This document shows positions 8,124 to 16,353 of a DNA stretch of 64,000 nt, in pieces. A program made the translations under genes and the position numbers. The stretch covers positions 150,387 through 214,386 of the forward strand of contig NZ_LSTV01000005.1 in assembly GCF_001644225.1 (NCBI RefSeq). Direction: 5' to 3'. The notes under the pieces are model-generated. The model worked only from the letters and a program-made list of their open reading frames with translations. It did not search any database and was not told the origin of the DNA. Source of the stretch: Microbacterium oleivorans (GTDB taxonomy: Bacteria > Actinomycetota > Actinomycetes > Actinomycetales > Microbacteriaceae). The stretch's first letter is position 1, and every line of letters begins with the position of its first letter.

Positions 8124-9256
8124 CACTCCAGCGTACGCCCGCCCACCGCCGTGGGCGCGGCGTCGGGTTGCGCCGCGCGGCGCCCGGATCTGCGGGGGGC
8201 GTAGACGACGAGGGCGTGGAAGACGAAGCGCAGCACGAAGGCGGCGACGAGGGTGAGGGCCGCGGCGAGGACCGCCGGGATGTGCGCTCCCTCGACGAGG
8301 ATCGACAGCACCGGGATGCGGACGATCGCCTCGAGCCCGTTGAAGCTGAACGACTTCAGGAACCGGGTGAGCATGCGGCCCGATTCGGAGCGCATGTCGG
8401 CGAAGACGAGGTACTCGAGCAGCAGGAAGTTCGTGATGATCGTCACGACGCTCGCCACGACGGCGGCGGGGACGTAGTCCATCCCGAGGCGGATGAGGCC
8501 CCACATGATCACGAGGTTCGCAATGGCCCCGAACCCGCCGACGAGCGCGAACGCCGACATTCGGCCGAAGCGCAGCATCGCGAGCTGGGTGAGGAAGCGG
8601 ACGCCCTGCGTGAACGTCGCCTTCGAGGTGCCGGCGTGGCGCTGCGCGAAGTCGAAGGGCACCTCGTCGACGCGCAGCTGACGACGGGCGAGCACCTCGA
8701 GCAGGATCTTGAAGCCGCGCGGGCGCAGGGCGTCGACGTCGACGGCGTGCGTGTCGAGCAGGAAGAACCCCGTCATCGGGTCGGTGCAGTTCGCGAGCTT
8801 GCGCGGGAACATCGCCTTCGTCAGCGCGGTCGAGGCGCGCGAGACGGCGGTGCGGGTCGCGTCGGCGAGTCCCTTCGAGGTGCCGCCCGACGCGTACCGC
8901 GAAGCGACGACGACATCCACGTCGCCGCGTTCGGCGCGCTTGATGAGGCGGGGGATGTCCTCGGGGGGATGCTGCAGGTCGCCGTCCATGACGAGGCACC
9001 AGCGCGAGCTCGCCGCCTGGAACCCGGCGACGACGGCGCCCCCGAGACCGGCGACCGGCTGCTCGCGGTGGATCAGGCGGACGGGGAAGGGCGACGCGCG
9101 GGCCGCCGCCGCGATGATGTCGGCCGTGTCGTCGGTCGAGTCGTCGACGAAGACGACCTCGAAGACGCGGCCGTCGAGCGTGTCACCGATGCGCCGCAGC
9201 AGCTCGACGACGTTCGGACCCTCGTTGAAGGTCGGAACGATGATCGACAGATCCAT
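8123..9256 (-). CDS. Polyprenol-phosphate glycosyltransferase: GT2 domain fused to GtrA-like membrane domain
   Basis: 377 residues. Residues 1-230 are a GT-A family 2 domain: LSIIVPTFNEGPNV at the start, VVFVDDSTDDT, then the metal-binding VMDGDLQHPPE near 93-103, as in dolichol/polyprenol-phosphate mannosyltransferases (DPM1). Residues 235-350 hold four hydrophobic segments of the GtrA family (FALVGGFGAIANLVIMWGLI, then NFLLLEYLVFAD). Such fusions make polyprenyl-phosphate sugars and help present them across the membrane for cell-envelope glycosylation. First gene of its operon, overlapping glutaredoxin by one base. The sugar is unknown. Confidence 0.88.
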   Translation of the reverse strand: MDLSIIVPTFNEGPNVVELLRRIGDTLDGRVFEVVFVDDSTDDTADIIAAAARASPFPVRLIHREQPVAGLGGAVVAGFQAASSRWCLVMDGDLQHPPEDIPRLIKRAERGDVDVVVASRYASGGTSKGLADATRTAVSRASTALTKAMFPRKLANCTDPMTGFFLLDTHAVDVDALRPRGFKILLEVLARRQLRVDEVPFDFAQRHAGTSKATFTQGVRFLTQLAMLRFGRMSAFALVGGFGAIANLVIMWGLIRLGMDYVPAAVVASVVTIITNFLLLEYLVFADMRSESGRMLTRFLKSFSFNGLEAIVRIPVLSILVEGAHIPAVLAAALTLVAAFVLRFVFHALVVYAPRRSGRRAAQPDAAPTAVGGRTLE

Positions 9257-9347
9257 GGCGGGGCTCGCGATGCTCGGCGGGCACGGGACGTCTCAGCCTA
9301 ATGGCGCCTGCCCGGGCGGGACTGAGGATGTCCCCGGCGAACCTCCT

Positions 9348-9497
9348 GTGAGGGCTGGGGGCGGGTGCCGTCGCGCACGGCGGGCTCGTGGGCGCGTGTG
9401 GGCCGCATCGCCCTCGGCCTGGCTGTGGATGGGCGTCTCGCTCATCCTGCTCGGCGTCATCCAGATCGTCCGGGCCTCGCGGCTGCGCACGATCTGA
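9348..9497 (+). CDS. Possible small single-pass membrane protein
   Basis: An open frame of 49 codons from GTG 9348 (33 codons if the GTG at 9396 is used) ends with one clear hydrophobic helix, SAWLWMGVSLILLGVIQIV, flanked by Arg residues, the profile of a small tail-charged membrane peptide. It lies in the gap between the divergent glycosyltransferase and lipoprotein genes. No good ribosome site is visible, so it may not be translated. Apart from this frame I see only the presumed promoters in the 262-base gap. Confidence 0.3.
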   Translation: MRAGGGCRRARRARGRVWAASPSAWLWMGVSLILLGVIQIVRASRLRTI

Positions 9498-9518
9498 CCC
9501 CTCTGCTAGACAAGGGGG

Positions 9519-10367
9519 ATGATCTGGGGGGATGCCGCTGACACCCGAGCGCGCCGGGTGCGGAGCGGTCTCGTCCTCGCCGTCGCGGCGCTGGTCCTGA
9601 CGACGGGGTGCGTCGCGACCGCGACGGAGGCCCGGAGTGTCGCGGAGGTGGCGAGCGGGCCGACTCCGGAGGCGAGCCCCGACCCGACCCCGGTGGCGAC
9701 CCCCGTGGTGATCCCCGCCGACGGGCCGGTCGTCGGCGAGCAGACCGTGTCGGGCGTCGGCCCTCGGACCGAGGAGCGGGTGCCGCTGGCCGTGCCCGCG
9801 GCCGCGCGTTCCGTGCTCATCGACCTCTCCTGCGACGCCCCGTCGCACTTCGTCGCCGAGCTGGGCGACGCGATGATGCTCGGGCAGGCGCAGCTGTCGG
9901 GCGAGTGCGACGGTTCCCGCACCCTGGCCTGGCCCTGGACGTACGGATCGTCGGGGATGCTGTGGCTGTCGATCGGGCCGGAGGTCGGGTGGACCCTCTC
10001 CGTCACCTACTCCTCCGAGCCGTTCGTGCAGGACGCCGACCTGGTCGAGGAGTGCGAGGCATACTCGCAGGTGTACAGCCAGGTCTCGAACGCCGACGAC
10101 GGCTACGGCTTCTACGCGGCGTTCGGAGCCGACGAATGGAACACACGGGTGGATGCCGCGGCACGGTCGGCGGCCGCGCTCGCCGACGCGTCGGACACGT
10201 CGCTCGCCGACGGGTTCGCCGCCATGCGCGACGTTCTCGCGGAGCGCTCGCCGATCCCGGGTGGGATGACGGAGGTGCAGGAGTTCTGGGAGGTGCACCG
10301 GCCGATCGCGGAGACCTGCGCGTGGAACCACAGCGAGATCGCGGTCTACGCCGAGTTCGGCGGCTGA
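9519..10367 (+). CDS. Putative lipoprotein of unknown function
   Basis: 282 residues. An N-terminal signal peptide with Arg residues and a hydrophobic stretch (LVLAVAALVLTTGC) ends in a lipobox, so Cys-31 should be lipidated and the protein tethered to the outer face of the membrane. A Thr/Pro-rich linker (PTPEASPDPTPVATP) spaces the globular part, which I do not recognise. The ATG stands six bases after a TAGACA box at 9507-9512, suggesting a leaderless transcript. Its stop lies four bases from the end of the convergent epimerase gene. Confidence 0.75.
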   Translation: MIWGDAADTRARRVRSGLVLAVAALVLTTGCVATATEARSVAEVASGPTPEASPDPTPVATPVVIPADGPVVGEQTVSGVGPRTEERVPLAVPAAARSVLIDLSCDAPSHFVAELGDAMMLGQAQLSGECDGSRTLAWPWTYGSSGMLWLSIGPEVGWTLSVTYSSEPFVQDADLVEECEAYSQVYSQVSNADDGYGFYAAFGADEWNTRVDAAARSAAALADASDTSLADGFAAMRDVLAERSPIPGGMTEVQEFWEVHRPIAETCAWNHSEIAVYAEFGG

Positions 10368-10371
10368 CCTC

Positions 10372-11220
10372 TCAGCTCACGTGGTCGCGCCAGGAGTGCT
10401 GCGGCCGGTAGCCGAGCAGGCGCTGCGCCTTCGCGGTCGAGAACAGCGAATCGTGCGTGCCGAGGTCGCCGCGCGTCTCGGCATCCGGGAACACCTCGGC
10501 GACCAGCTCGTCGTTCGGGCGGCTCATGACGGTGTCGGCGGCGGCGATGAGGAAGTGGTCGAACCCGGCGGGCGCGACCTCGAGGGCCCGCGCGACCGCC
10601 TGCGCACCGTCGCGCGCGTCGATGTAGCTCCACAGGTTCCACTTGCGGCCGCGGGCGTCGGCGTCGAAGGAAGGGAATTCCGCGTAGTCCTCCGGCACCA
10701 TCACGTTCGAGAACCGCAGGGCGGTGATGGATGCCGCCGGGTACCAGCGCGTCAGCTGGATCGCCGTCTGCTCCTCGAGGTGCTTCACGAGCGAGTACAC
10801 CGACTCGGGCCGCGCGGGGTAGTCCTCGTCGACCGGGATGTAGGGCGGCGGGACGTCGAACGGCAGCCCCTGCACGGTCTCGCTCGAGGCGTAGACGATC
10901 TTCGTGATGCCGATCCGCAGCGCCGCCCAGAACACGTTGAACGTGCTCGCGATGTTGTTGTGGAAGGTCGCGACGTCCGAGCGGATGCCGGGGGCCGGGA
11001 TCGCCGCGAGGTGCACGAGCGCCTCGATGCCGTCGTGCTGGTCGCCGACCCCGGTCAGCGCGTCGATGACCTGGCCGTAGTCGGTCAGGTCGACCTGGAC
11101 GAAGCCGGGTCCGCGCCGGCCGTGGACGTCGAAGCCGATGACCTCGTGACCGGCGGCCCGGAGTTCGCGGACGACGACCGTGCCGAGCTTGCCGGAGGAC
11201 CCTGTGACGGCGATGCGCAT
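10372..11220 (-). CDS. NAD(P)-dependent epimerase/dehydratase (extended SDR)
   Basis: 282 residues from the ATG at 11220. MRIAVTGSSGKLGTVVVREL is the Rossmann dinucleotide-binding start of extended short-chain dehydrogenases; VHLAAIPAPG follows, then the catalytic Ser in VYASSETVQG and the YxxxK pair in SVYSLVKHLEEQ. The family contains nucleotide-sugar epimerases and uronate dehydrogenases; the substrate is not clear here. The frame is open much further upstream (to 11481), but that part is a shadow of the next gene. The start is preceded by CATGCT-N6, close to the leaderless pattern. Confidence 0.85.
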   Translation of the reverse strand: MRIAVTGSSGKLGTVVVRELRAAGHEVIGFDVHGRRGPGFVQVDLTDYGQVIDALTGVGDQHDGIEALVHLAAIPAPGIRSDVATFHNNIASTFNVFWAALRIGITKIVYASSETVQGLPFDVPPPYIPVDEDYPARPESVYSLVKHLEEQTAIQLTRWYPAASITALRFSNVMVPEDYAEFPSFDADARGRKWNLWSYIDARDGAQAVARALEVAPAGFDHFLIAAADTVMSRPNDELVAEVFPDAETRGDLGTHDSLFSTAKAQRLLGYRPQHSWRDHVS

Positions 11221-11257
11221 CCCGCCAGCATGACACGCGCTCAGGGCACGGGGGCCG

Positions 11258-11587
11258 TCACCAGCCGTGGGTGTTGAGCCACTCCCGGCGGTGGGCGGTC
11301 TCGGCATCCGTCTCGTGCGGATCCGACGTCTCGTGCGGGGTGAGCCTGCCGTCCCCGAGGGGGACGAAGCGATGGCAGACCGGGCACAGGGCGCGCCCAT
11401 GGGGCCAGCCGTCCGGGAGCGCTGCGGCGGGCTCGCCGGGTTCGCCGGAGCCGGGGCAGCCGGCGGGATCGGCCGCGGCATCCGTCCACATGATCGTGCG
11501 GTGCCGGTGCAGGCCGGGGTGGTCGAGCGGCCGCGTGCACCGGCGGCCGTCGTTGCGGCTGCGACAGAAGCGGATGACGCCGGTCAT
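11258..11587 (-). CDS. Small Cys/His-rich protein, possible zinc ribbon
   Basis: 109 residues, not recognised. Its N-terminal half has Cys and His pairs in MTGVIRFCRSRNDGRRC and HPGLHRH, and near residue 70 it has a CPVCHRF knuckle. This spacing suggests zinc binding. It overlaps the stop of arr by one base (TGATG) and is therefore co-translated with it. Whether it helps the Arr function or is only carried along is unknown. Confidence 0.6.
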   Translation of the reverse strand: MTGVIRFCRSRNDGRRCTRPLDHPGLHRHRTIMWTDAAADPAGCPGSGEPGEPAAALPDGWPHGRALCPVCHRFVPLGDGRLTPHETSDPHETDAETAHRREWLNTHGW

Positions 11588-11994
11588 CAGTTGATGATCT
11601 CGCCGCCGGACTCCTCGATCGCGGCGATCCGGCGCTTCCAGTCCGCGAGGGCGTCGGGCGTCAGGCGCGGAAAGTCGGTGATCTCACCGACGATGCGCAG
11701 CGGTTCGGTGCTCCGGTACGAGCGGGTCGGGTTGCCGGGGAACTTCTTGTCGGTGACGTTCGGGTCGTCCTCGAACGGCCCGGTCGGCTCGACGATGTAG
11801 ACGCGCGGCTCGCCGTCGCCGGCGGCGAGCTCGGCCGCGAGGCCCGCGCCGTCGCGCTGCGCCGTGAAGTAGATGTGGTTCATCACGATCGACGGCCGGT
11901 AGTTCGAGCGTCGCCCCGCGACCAGCAGATCACCGATCCGCAGGTCGGCCTTCGTGCCGTGGAAGAAGGGTCCCGTCTCGTGCGCTGCGCTCAC
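11587..11994 (-). CDS. arr: Rifampin ADP-ribosyltransferase
   Basis: 135 residues, the normal Arr length. It shows FFHGTKADLRIGDLLVAGRRS at the N-terminus, NHIYFTAQRDGAGLAAELA in the middle, then RVYIVEPTGPFEDDPNVTDK and FPGNPTRSYRS, the strongly conserved Arr signature. Known Arr proteins move ADP-ribose from NAD+ to the C23 hydroxyl of rifamycins and inactivate them. Such genes are common intrinsic chromosomal genes in soil actinobacteria, and nothing here points to a mobile origin. The GTG start sits six bases after TAGCCT, so the transcript is probably leaderless. Confidence 0.95.
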   Translation of the reverse strand: MSAAHETGPFFHGTKADLRIGDLLVAGRRSNYRPSIVMNHIYFTAQRDGAGLAAELAAGDGEPRVYIVEPTGPFEDDPNVTDKKFPGNPTRSYRSTEPLRIVGEITDFPRLTPDALADWKRRIAAIEESGGEIIN

Positions 11995-12006
11995 CGCGCC
12001 AGGCTA
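11995..12006 (-). promoter_or_regulatory. -10 box of arr, leaderless layout
   Basis: Minus-strand TAGCCT followed by six bases and then the GTG of arr. A start site about seven bases after the box would coincide with the start codon. Confidence 0.5.
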
Positions 12007-12016
12007 GCGCGCAGGC

Positions 12017-13261
12017 TCAGGCGTCGGTACGGGGCATCGGCGCGAGGCGGGTGAGCTGGGTCACGTGCCGCGGCTCGAGCTCGGCGATCGAGGCGACGCC
12101 GAGGAGCTTCATGGTGCGCTCGATCTCGCTGCGGAGGATCTCGATCGTCTTGTCGACGCCCGCCCGGCCGCCCGCCATGAGGCCGTACAGGTAGGCGCGG
12201 CCGATGAGGGTGAACTTCGCGCCGAGCGCCATCGCGGCGACGATGTCGGCGCCGTTCATGATGCCGGTGTCGACCATGACCGTCGCGTCCTTACCGACCT
12301 CGCGCACGACGGTGGGCAGCAGGTGGAAGGGGATGGGTGCCCGGTCGAGCTGGCGCCCGCCGTGGTTCGACAAGATGATGCCGTCGACGCCGTGGTCGAT
12401 GAGGCGCTTCGAATCCTCGACGTTCTGGACGCCCTTGATGACGATCTTGCCGGGCCAGATCTCGCGGATGACCTTCAGGTCCTCGTAGCTGATCGTCGGG
12501 TCCATCGCGGCGTTGAGCAGGTCGCCGACCGTGCCGCCCGTCGCCGACAGCGACGCGAACTCGAGCTTGGGGGTCGTGAGGAAGTCGATCCACCACCACG
12601 GCCGCGGGATCGCGTTGACGATCGTCCCGAGGGTGAGCTGCGGCGGGATCGAGAAGCCGTTGCGCTTGTCGCGCAGGCGCGCCCCGGCGACGGGGGTGTC
12701 GACGGTGAACTGCAGGGTGTCGAAACCGGCCTCGGCGGCGCGTTTCGCGAGTCCGTACGAGATCTCGCGGTCGCGCATGACGTACAGCTGGAACCAGTTG
12801 CGCCCGTGCGGGTTGGCGGCCTTCACGCCCTCGATCGAGGTGGTCCCGAGGGTCGAGAGGGTGAACGGGATGCCGGCGGCCCCCGCCGCTCCCGCGCCCG
12901 CGACCTCGCCCTCGGTCTGCATGAGGCGGGTGAAACCGGTTGGGGCGATGCCGAAGGGGAGCGCCGACGGTCCGCCGAGGATCTCGACGGAAGTGTCGAC
13001 GTTCTCCGCCGGGCGCAGCACGTCGGGGTGGAACTCGACGTCCTCGAACGCCTGCCGTGCCCGCGCGAGCGAGGTCTCGCCCTCCGCGGCGCCGTCGGTG
13101 TAGTCGAACGCGGCCTTGGGAGTGCGGCGCTTCGCGATCTTCCGCAGGTCGGCGATCGTGTACGCGGCATCCAGTCGGCGCTTCGTGCCGTTGAGCTCGG
13201 GCTTCTTGAACTGCATGAGCTCGAGCAGCTCGACGGGCTTCGGGAATTGACGCTGCACCAT
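12017..13261 (-). CDS. lldD: L-lactate dehydrogenase, FMN-dependent alpha-hydroxy-acid oxidase family
   Basis: 414 residues; the ATG at 13261 is chosen because AGAGGAAG lies nine bases before it, while an ATG three codons earlier would sit directly on that site. FMN-dependent TIM-barrel hallmarks are seen: [13 protein letters not shown] near 50, [11 protein letters not shown], the substrate-binding [10 protein letters not shown], the conserved Lys in IVIKGVQ and the catalytic His/Arg in [10 protein letters not shown]. These enzymes oxidise L-lactate to pyruvate at the membrane. It lies 42 bases downstream of the rhamnose aldolase/dehydrogenase, whose lactaldehyde branch ends in L-lactate, so the pair makes a coherent route to pyruvate. 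Confidence 0.88.
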   Translation of the reverse strand: MVQRQFPKPVELLELMQFKKPELNGTKRRLDAAYTIADLRKIAKRRTPKAAFDYTDGAAEGETSLARARQAFEDVEFHPDVLRPAENVDTSVEILGGPSALPFGIAPTGFTRLMQTEGEVAGAGAAGAAGIPFTLSTLGTTSIEGVKAANPHGRNWFQLYVMRDREISYGLAKRAAEAGFDTLQFTVDTPVAGARLRDKRNGFSIPPQLTLGTIVNAIPRPWWWIDFLTTPKLEFASLSATGGTVGDLLNAAMDPTISYEDLKVIREIWPGKIVIKGVQNVEDSKRLIDHGVDGIILSNHGGRQLDRAPIPFHLLPTVVREVGKDATVMVDTGIMNGADIVAAMALGAKFTLIGRAYLYGLMAGGRAGVDKTIEILRSEIERTMKLLGVASIAELEPRHVTQLTRLAPMPRTDA

Positions 13262-13303
13262 GGGGACCATCTTCCTCTGGAGTGATTCGACCGCGGGCCG
13301 TGT

Positions 13304-15346
13304 TTAACGCAGGAACGCGGCGGCGACGCCGGAGTCCACGGGGATGTGCAGGCCGGTCGTGCGCGAGAGCTCGGGGCCGGTGAGGACGTAGACGGCGTCG
13401 GCGACGTTCTCGGGGACGACCTCGCGCTTGAGGATCGTGCGGTTGGCGTAGAACTGGCCGAGGTCCTCTTCCTTGACGCCGTAGGTCGCGGCGCGGTTGG
13501 CGCCCCAGCCGGCGGCGAAGATGCCCGAGCCGCGCACGACGCCGTCGGGGTTGATGCCGTTCACGCGCACGCCGTGCTCGCCGAGCTCGACGGCCAGCAG
13601 GCGCACCTGGTGGGCCTGGTCGGCCTTCGTCGCCGAGTACGCGATGTTGTTCGGACCGGCGAAGACCGAGTTCTTCGACGAGATGTAGATGACGTCGCCG
13701 CCCATCTTCTGCTCGATGAGCGCCTTCGCCGCCGCCTTCGCGACGAGGAACGAGCCCTTCGCCATGACGTCGTGCTGCAGATCCCAGTCCTTCTCGGTGG
13801 TCTCGAGCAGCGGCTTCGACAGCGACAATCCGGCGTTGTTCACGATGAGGTCGATGCCGCCGAAGGCGAGGACGGTCGCGTCGATCGCGGCCTGCACCCC
13901 CGCGGCATCCGCCACGTTCGCGGCGACGCCGATGGCGACGTCCGTGCCGCCGAGCTCGGCGGCGGCGGCCTGCGCCTTCTCGAGGTCGAGGTCGGCGACG
14001 ACGACGCACGCGCCCTCGGCGGCGAGGCGCGTCGCGATCGCCTTGCCGATGCCGGATGCCGCGCCGGTCACGAACGCGATGCGCCCCTGATGGGTCTTGG
14101 GCTTCGGCATCCGCTGCAGCTTCGCCTCTTCGAGGGCCCAGTACTCGATGCGGAACTTCTCCGCGTCGGAGATGGGGGAGTAGGTCGAGAGGGCTTCGGC
14201 GCCGCGCATGACGTTGATGGCGTTGACGTAGAACTCGCCGGCGACGCGGGCGGTCTGCTTGTTCGCGCCGTAGCTGAACATGCCGACGCCCGGGACGAGG
14301 ACGATGAGCGGGTCGGCTCCGCGGATGGCGGGGGAGTCCGCCGTCGCGTGGGCGTCGTAGTACGCCTGGTAGTCGGCGCGGTACGCCTCGTGCAGTTCGC
14401 GAAGCCGCGCGATCGCGTCCTCGACGGACGCGGATGCCGGCAGGTCGAGGATGAGCGGCTTGACCTTCGTGCGCAGGAAGTGGTCGGGGCAGCTCGTGCC
14501 GAGCTCCGCGAGAGCCGGGGCCTTCTCGGAGGCGAGGAAGTCGAGCACGACGTCGCTGTCGGTGAAGTGACCGACCATGGGCTTGTCGGTCGAGGCGAGC
14601 CCGCGGATGGTGGGCGCGAGGGCCGCGGCCTTCGCGCGGCGCTCGGCGTCGGGCAGGGCCTCGAAGCCGGAGCGGATGCCGCCGAAGGGCTGCGGGGCGC
14701 CGTGGGCGTCGATGTAGGCCTGGGCCGTCTCGATGATCCAGAGGCTGTTGCGCTCGGACTCCTCGGACGTGTCGCCCCAGGCGGTGATGCCGTGGCCGCC
14801 GAGGATGCACCCGATCGCGTTGGGGTTCTCGGCCTTGATGGCGGCGATGTCGAGACCGAGCTGGAAGCCGGGGCGGCGCCACGGGACCCACGCGACCTTC
14901 TCGCCGAAGATCTCGCGGGTGAGCTTCTCGCCGTCGGCGGCGGTCGCGATGGCGATGCCGGCGTCGGGATGCAGGTGGTCGACGTGGGCGGCATCCACCA
15001 GTCCGTGCATGGCGGTGTCGATCGAGGGGGCGGCGCCGCCCTTGCCGTGGAGGCAGTAGTCGAACGCGGCGACCATCTCGTCTTCGCGTTCAACGCCGGG
15101 GTAGACGTCGACGAGCGCGCGCATGCGGTCGAGGCGGAGGACGGCGAGTCCCTCGGGCTTCAGGGTGCCGAGGTCGCCGCCGGAGCCCTTGACCCAGAGG
15201 AGCTCGACGGGCTCGCCGGTGACGGGGTCGGTGTCGGTGCCCTTGGCGGAGGTGTTGCCGCCGGCGTAGTTGGTGACTTTGGGGTCGGATCCGAGGCGGT
15301 TGCTGCGCGCGATGAGTTCGGCGGCGGCCGTGGGCGTGGAAGACAT
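13304..15346 (-). CDS. Bifunctional rhamnulose-1-phosphate aldolase / lactaldehyde dehydrogenase (aldolase-SDR fusion)
   Basis: 680 residues. Residues 1-400 form a class II aldolase domain (SNRLGSDPKVTNYAGGNTSAK near the start, LGGHGITAWGDTSEE near 190 with a metal-binding His). Residues 425-680 form a short-chain dehydrogenase with FVTGAASGIGKAIATRLA, NNAGLSLS and the SATKADQAHQ (here S-A-T-K in place of Y-xxx-K) region. This fusion is known from bacterial L-rhamnose catabolism, where it cleaves rhamnulose-1-phosphate and oxidises L-lactaldehyde to lactate. The ATG follows AGGAGAG. A perfect palindrome and a DeoR-type regulator gene lie directly upstream. Confidence 0.9.
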   Translation of the reverse strand: MSSTPTAAAELIARSNRLGSDPKVTNYAGGNTSAKGTDTDPVTGEPVELLWVKGSGGDLGTLKPEGLAVLRLDRMRALVDVYPGVEREDEMVAAFDYCLHGKGGAAPSIDTAMHGLVDAAHVDHLHPDAGIAIATAADGEKLTREIFGEKVAWVPWRRPGFQLGLDIAAIKAENPNAIGCILGGHGITAWGDTSEESERNSLWIIETAQAYIDAHGAPQPFGGIRSGFEALPDAERRAKAAALAPTIRGLASTDKPMVGHFTDSDVVLDFLASEKAPALAELGTSCPDHFLRTKVKPLILDLPASASVEDAIARLRELHEAYRADYQAYYDAHATADSPAIRGADPLIVLVPGVGMFSYGANKQTARVAGEFYVNAINVMRGAEALSTYSPISDAEKFRIEYWALEEAKLQRMPKPKTHQGRIAFVTGAASGIGKAIATRLAAEGACVVVADLDLEKAQAAAAELGGTDVAIGVAANVADAAGVQAAIDATVLAFGGIDLIVNNAGLSLSKPLLETTEKDWDLQHDVMAKGSFLVAKAAAKALIEQKMGGDVIYISSKNSVFAGPNNIAYSATKADQAHQVRLLAVELGEHGVRVNGINPDGVVRGSGIFAAGWGANRAATYGVKEEDLGQFYANRTILKREVVPENVADAVYVLTGPELSRTTGLHIPVDSGVAAAFLR

Positions 15347-15369
15347 CGACTCTCCTGCGAGGCTCAGAC

Positions 15370-15396
15370 GTGAAAGATGTTGTGAAACCTTTCACA
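15370..15396 (-). promoter_or_regulatory. Palindromic operator for the DeoR-type regulator
   Basis: TGTGAAA-CC-TTTCACA at 15381-15396 is a perfect 7-bp inverted repeat, and a further half-site GTGAAAGA starts at 15370. It lies in the 61-base gap before the aldolase gene, just downstream of a minus-strand TAGATT (15397-15402) that could be the -10 box, so a bound protein would block transcription. TTTCA-type half-sites are usual for DeoR/GlpR regulators, and the regulator gene is next door. Confidence 0.65.
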
Positions 15397-15407
15397 ATCT
15401 AACAGAG

Positions 15408-16160
15408 TCAGCGGATGTCGACCAGATCCCGGAACGGCGACAGCCGATCGTCGGCAGGGTCGAGCTCGGTGACGAGCAGGTCGACGTCGCTCCATTCGAG
15501 GGCGCGCGCGACGGCGAGGCGTTCGAGCTTGGACGAGTCGGCGAGCACGACGGTCTCGTCGGCGTTCGCCGAGAGGACGCGCTTGACCTCGGCTTCCTCG
15601 AGGGTCGTCTCGCTGGTGCCGAAGGACGGGTCGAGGGCGGCGGCGCTCGTGAAGAAACGGTCGTAGTGGAAGCGGGCGGCGCTCTCGCACGCCTGTGCGC
15701 CGACGAAGCTGCCGGTGCGCGGTTCGAGGCGTCCGCCGAGGAGGATCGCGTCGACGCCGGGTCGCCCCTGGGCTGCGCGGAGGTTGTCGTAGGAGTTGGT
15801 GACGACGAGGAGCTCGTCGCCGTCGTCGAGGGTGGAGATGAGCGCGCCGACGGTGGAGGAGGCATCCATCGCCGCGGCGCCGCCGTGGGGGAGCAGGTCG
15901 TGCGCCTTGCGGGCGATCTCGGCCTTAGCGCCGCCGCGCGCGGCGATCCGGGCGGTGAAGTCCTGCGGCACGATGGCGGCGACCGCGCCGCCGCGGACGC
16001 GTCGCGCGAGACCCTCGCGGACGAGGTCGTCGAGATCGCGGCGGACGGTCATCGCAGAGACGCCGAGCGCCTCGGCGGCCGGCTCGAGTCGGACGCTGCC
16101 GGATTCGGCGAGCATCTCGAGGAGGAGCGACCGTCGTTCGGCGCTGAGCAACTGCGGCAT
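15408..16160 (-). CDS. DeoR/GlpR-family transcriptional regulator (probable rhamnose regulator)
   Basis: 250 residues. The N-terminal helix-turn-helix has RRSLLLEMLAESGSVRLEPAAEALGVSAMTVRRDLDDL, the DeoR pattern (only its parts are diagnostic: the VSAMTVRRDL recognition helix near residue 32). The rest is a DeoRC sugar-phosphate binding domain with IARKAHDLLPHGGAAAMDAS and VTNS segments. These repressors respond to sugar phosphates. Position upstream of the rhamnulose-phosphate aldolase and the adjacent palindrome support that target. The ATG sits six bases after TACCCT, the leaderless layout. The gene ends 61 bases before the aldolase start. Confidence 0.87.
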   Translation of the reverse strand: MPQLLSAERRSLLLEMLAESGSVRLEPAAEALGVSAMTVRRDLDDLVREGLARRVRGGAVAAIVPQDFTARIAARGGAKAEIARKAHDLLPHGGAAAMDASSTVGALISTLDDGDELLVVTNSYDNLRAAQGRPGVDAILLGGRLEPRTGSFVGAQACESAARFHYDRFFTSAAALDPSFGTSETTLEEAEVKRVLSANADETVVLADSSKLERLAVARALEWSDVDLLVTELDPADDRLSPFRDLVDIR

Positions 16161-16172
16161 GCGCTCAGGGTA
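16161..16172 (-). promoter_or_regulatory. -10 box of the DeoR-type regulator, leaderless layout
   Basis: Minus-strand TACCCT, six bases, then the ATG at 16160. Confidence 0.45.
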
Positions 16173-16203
16173 GCCGGGCCGCCCCGGTGGGCTGCGGCGT
16201 GTT

Positions 16204-16215
16204 TAGGCTCGATAC
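16204..16215 (+). promoter_or_regulatory. -10 box of the small zinc-ribbon gene, leaderless layout
   Basis: TAGGCT at 16204-16209, six bases, then the GTG at 16216. No ribosome site is present between them. Confidence 0.5.
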
Positions 16216-16350
16216 GTGAGCGAGCGCCCGGCGGTGATGTGCCCCACCTGCGGCGACCCGCTGCGCTTCGAGATCCTCGACGACGAGCGCTTCACCGTCG
16301 CGTGCTCGTGCCTGAACTGCGGGCTCGTGCGGGTGACCGAGCCGCGGTGA
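16216..16350 (+). CDS. Small zinc-ribbon protein, 44 residues
   Basis: A short gene opening with GTG 16216. The product reads as one treble-clef/zinc-ribbon: CPTCGDPLRF at residues 9-18 and a second knuckle SCLNCGLVR near 34-42, with a short hairpin between them. This Cx2C...Cx2C arrangement strongly supports a real protein despite the length. Its function is unknown; such peptides may bind nucleic acid or act as small structural partners. It lies between the divergent DeoR-type regulator and the end of the methyltransferase gene, four bases from the latter's stop. Confidence 0.72.
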   Translation: MSERPAVMCPTCGDPLRFEILDDERFTVACSCLNCGLVRVTEPR

Positions 16351-16353
16351 GGG

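Noticed and set aside
11587..11994. arr as part of a mobile resistance cassette
   Set aside because: No integrase, attachment site or insertion sequence nearby, and the surrounding base composition is unchanged; it looks like an intrinsic chromosomal gene.
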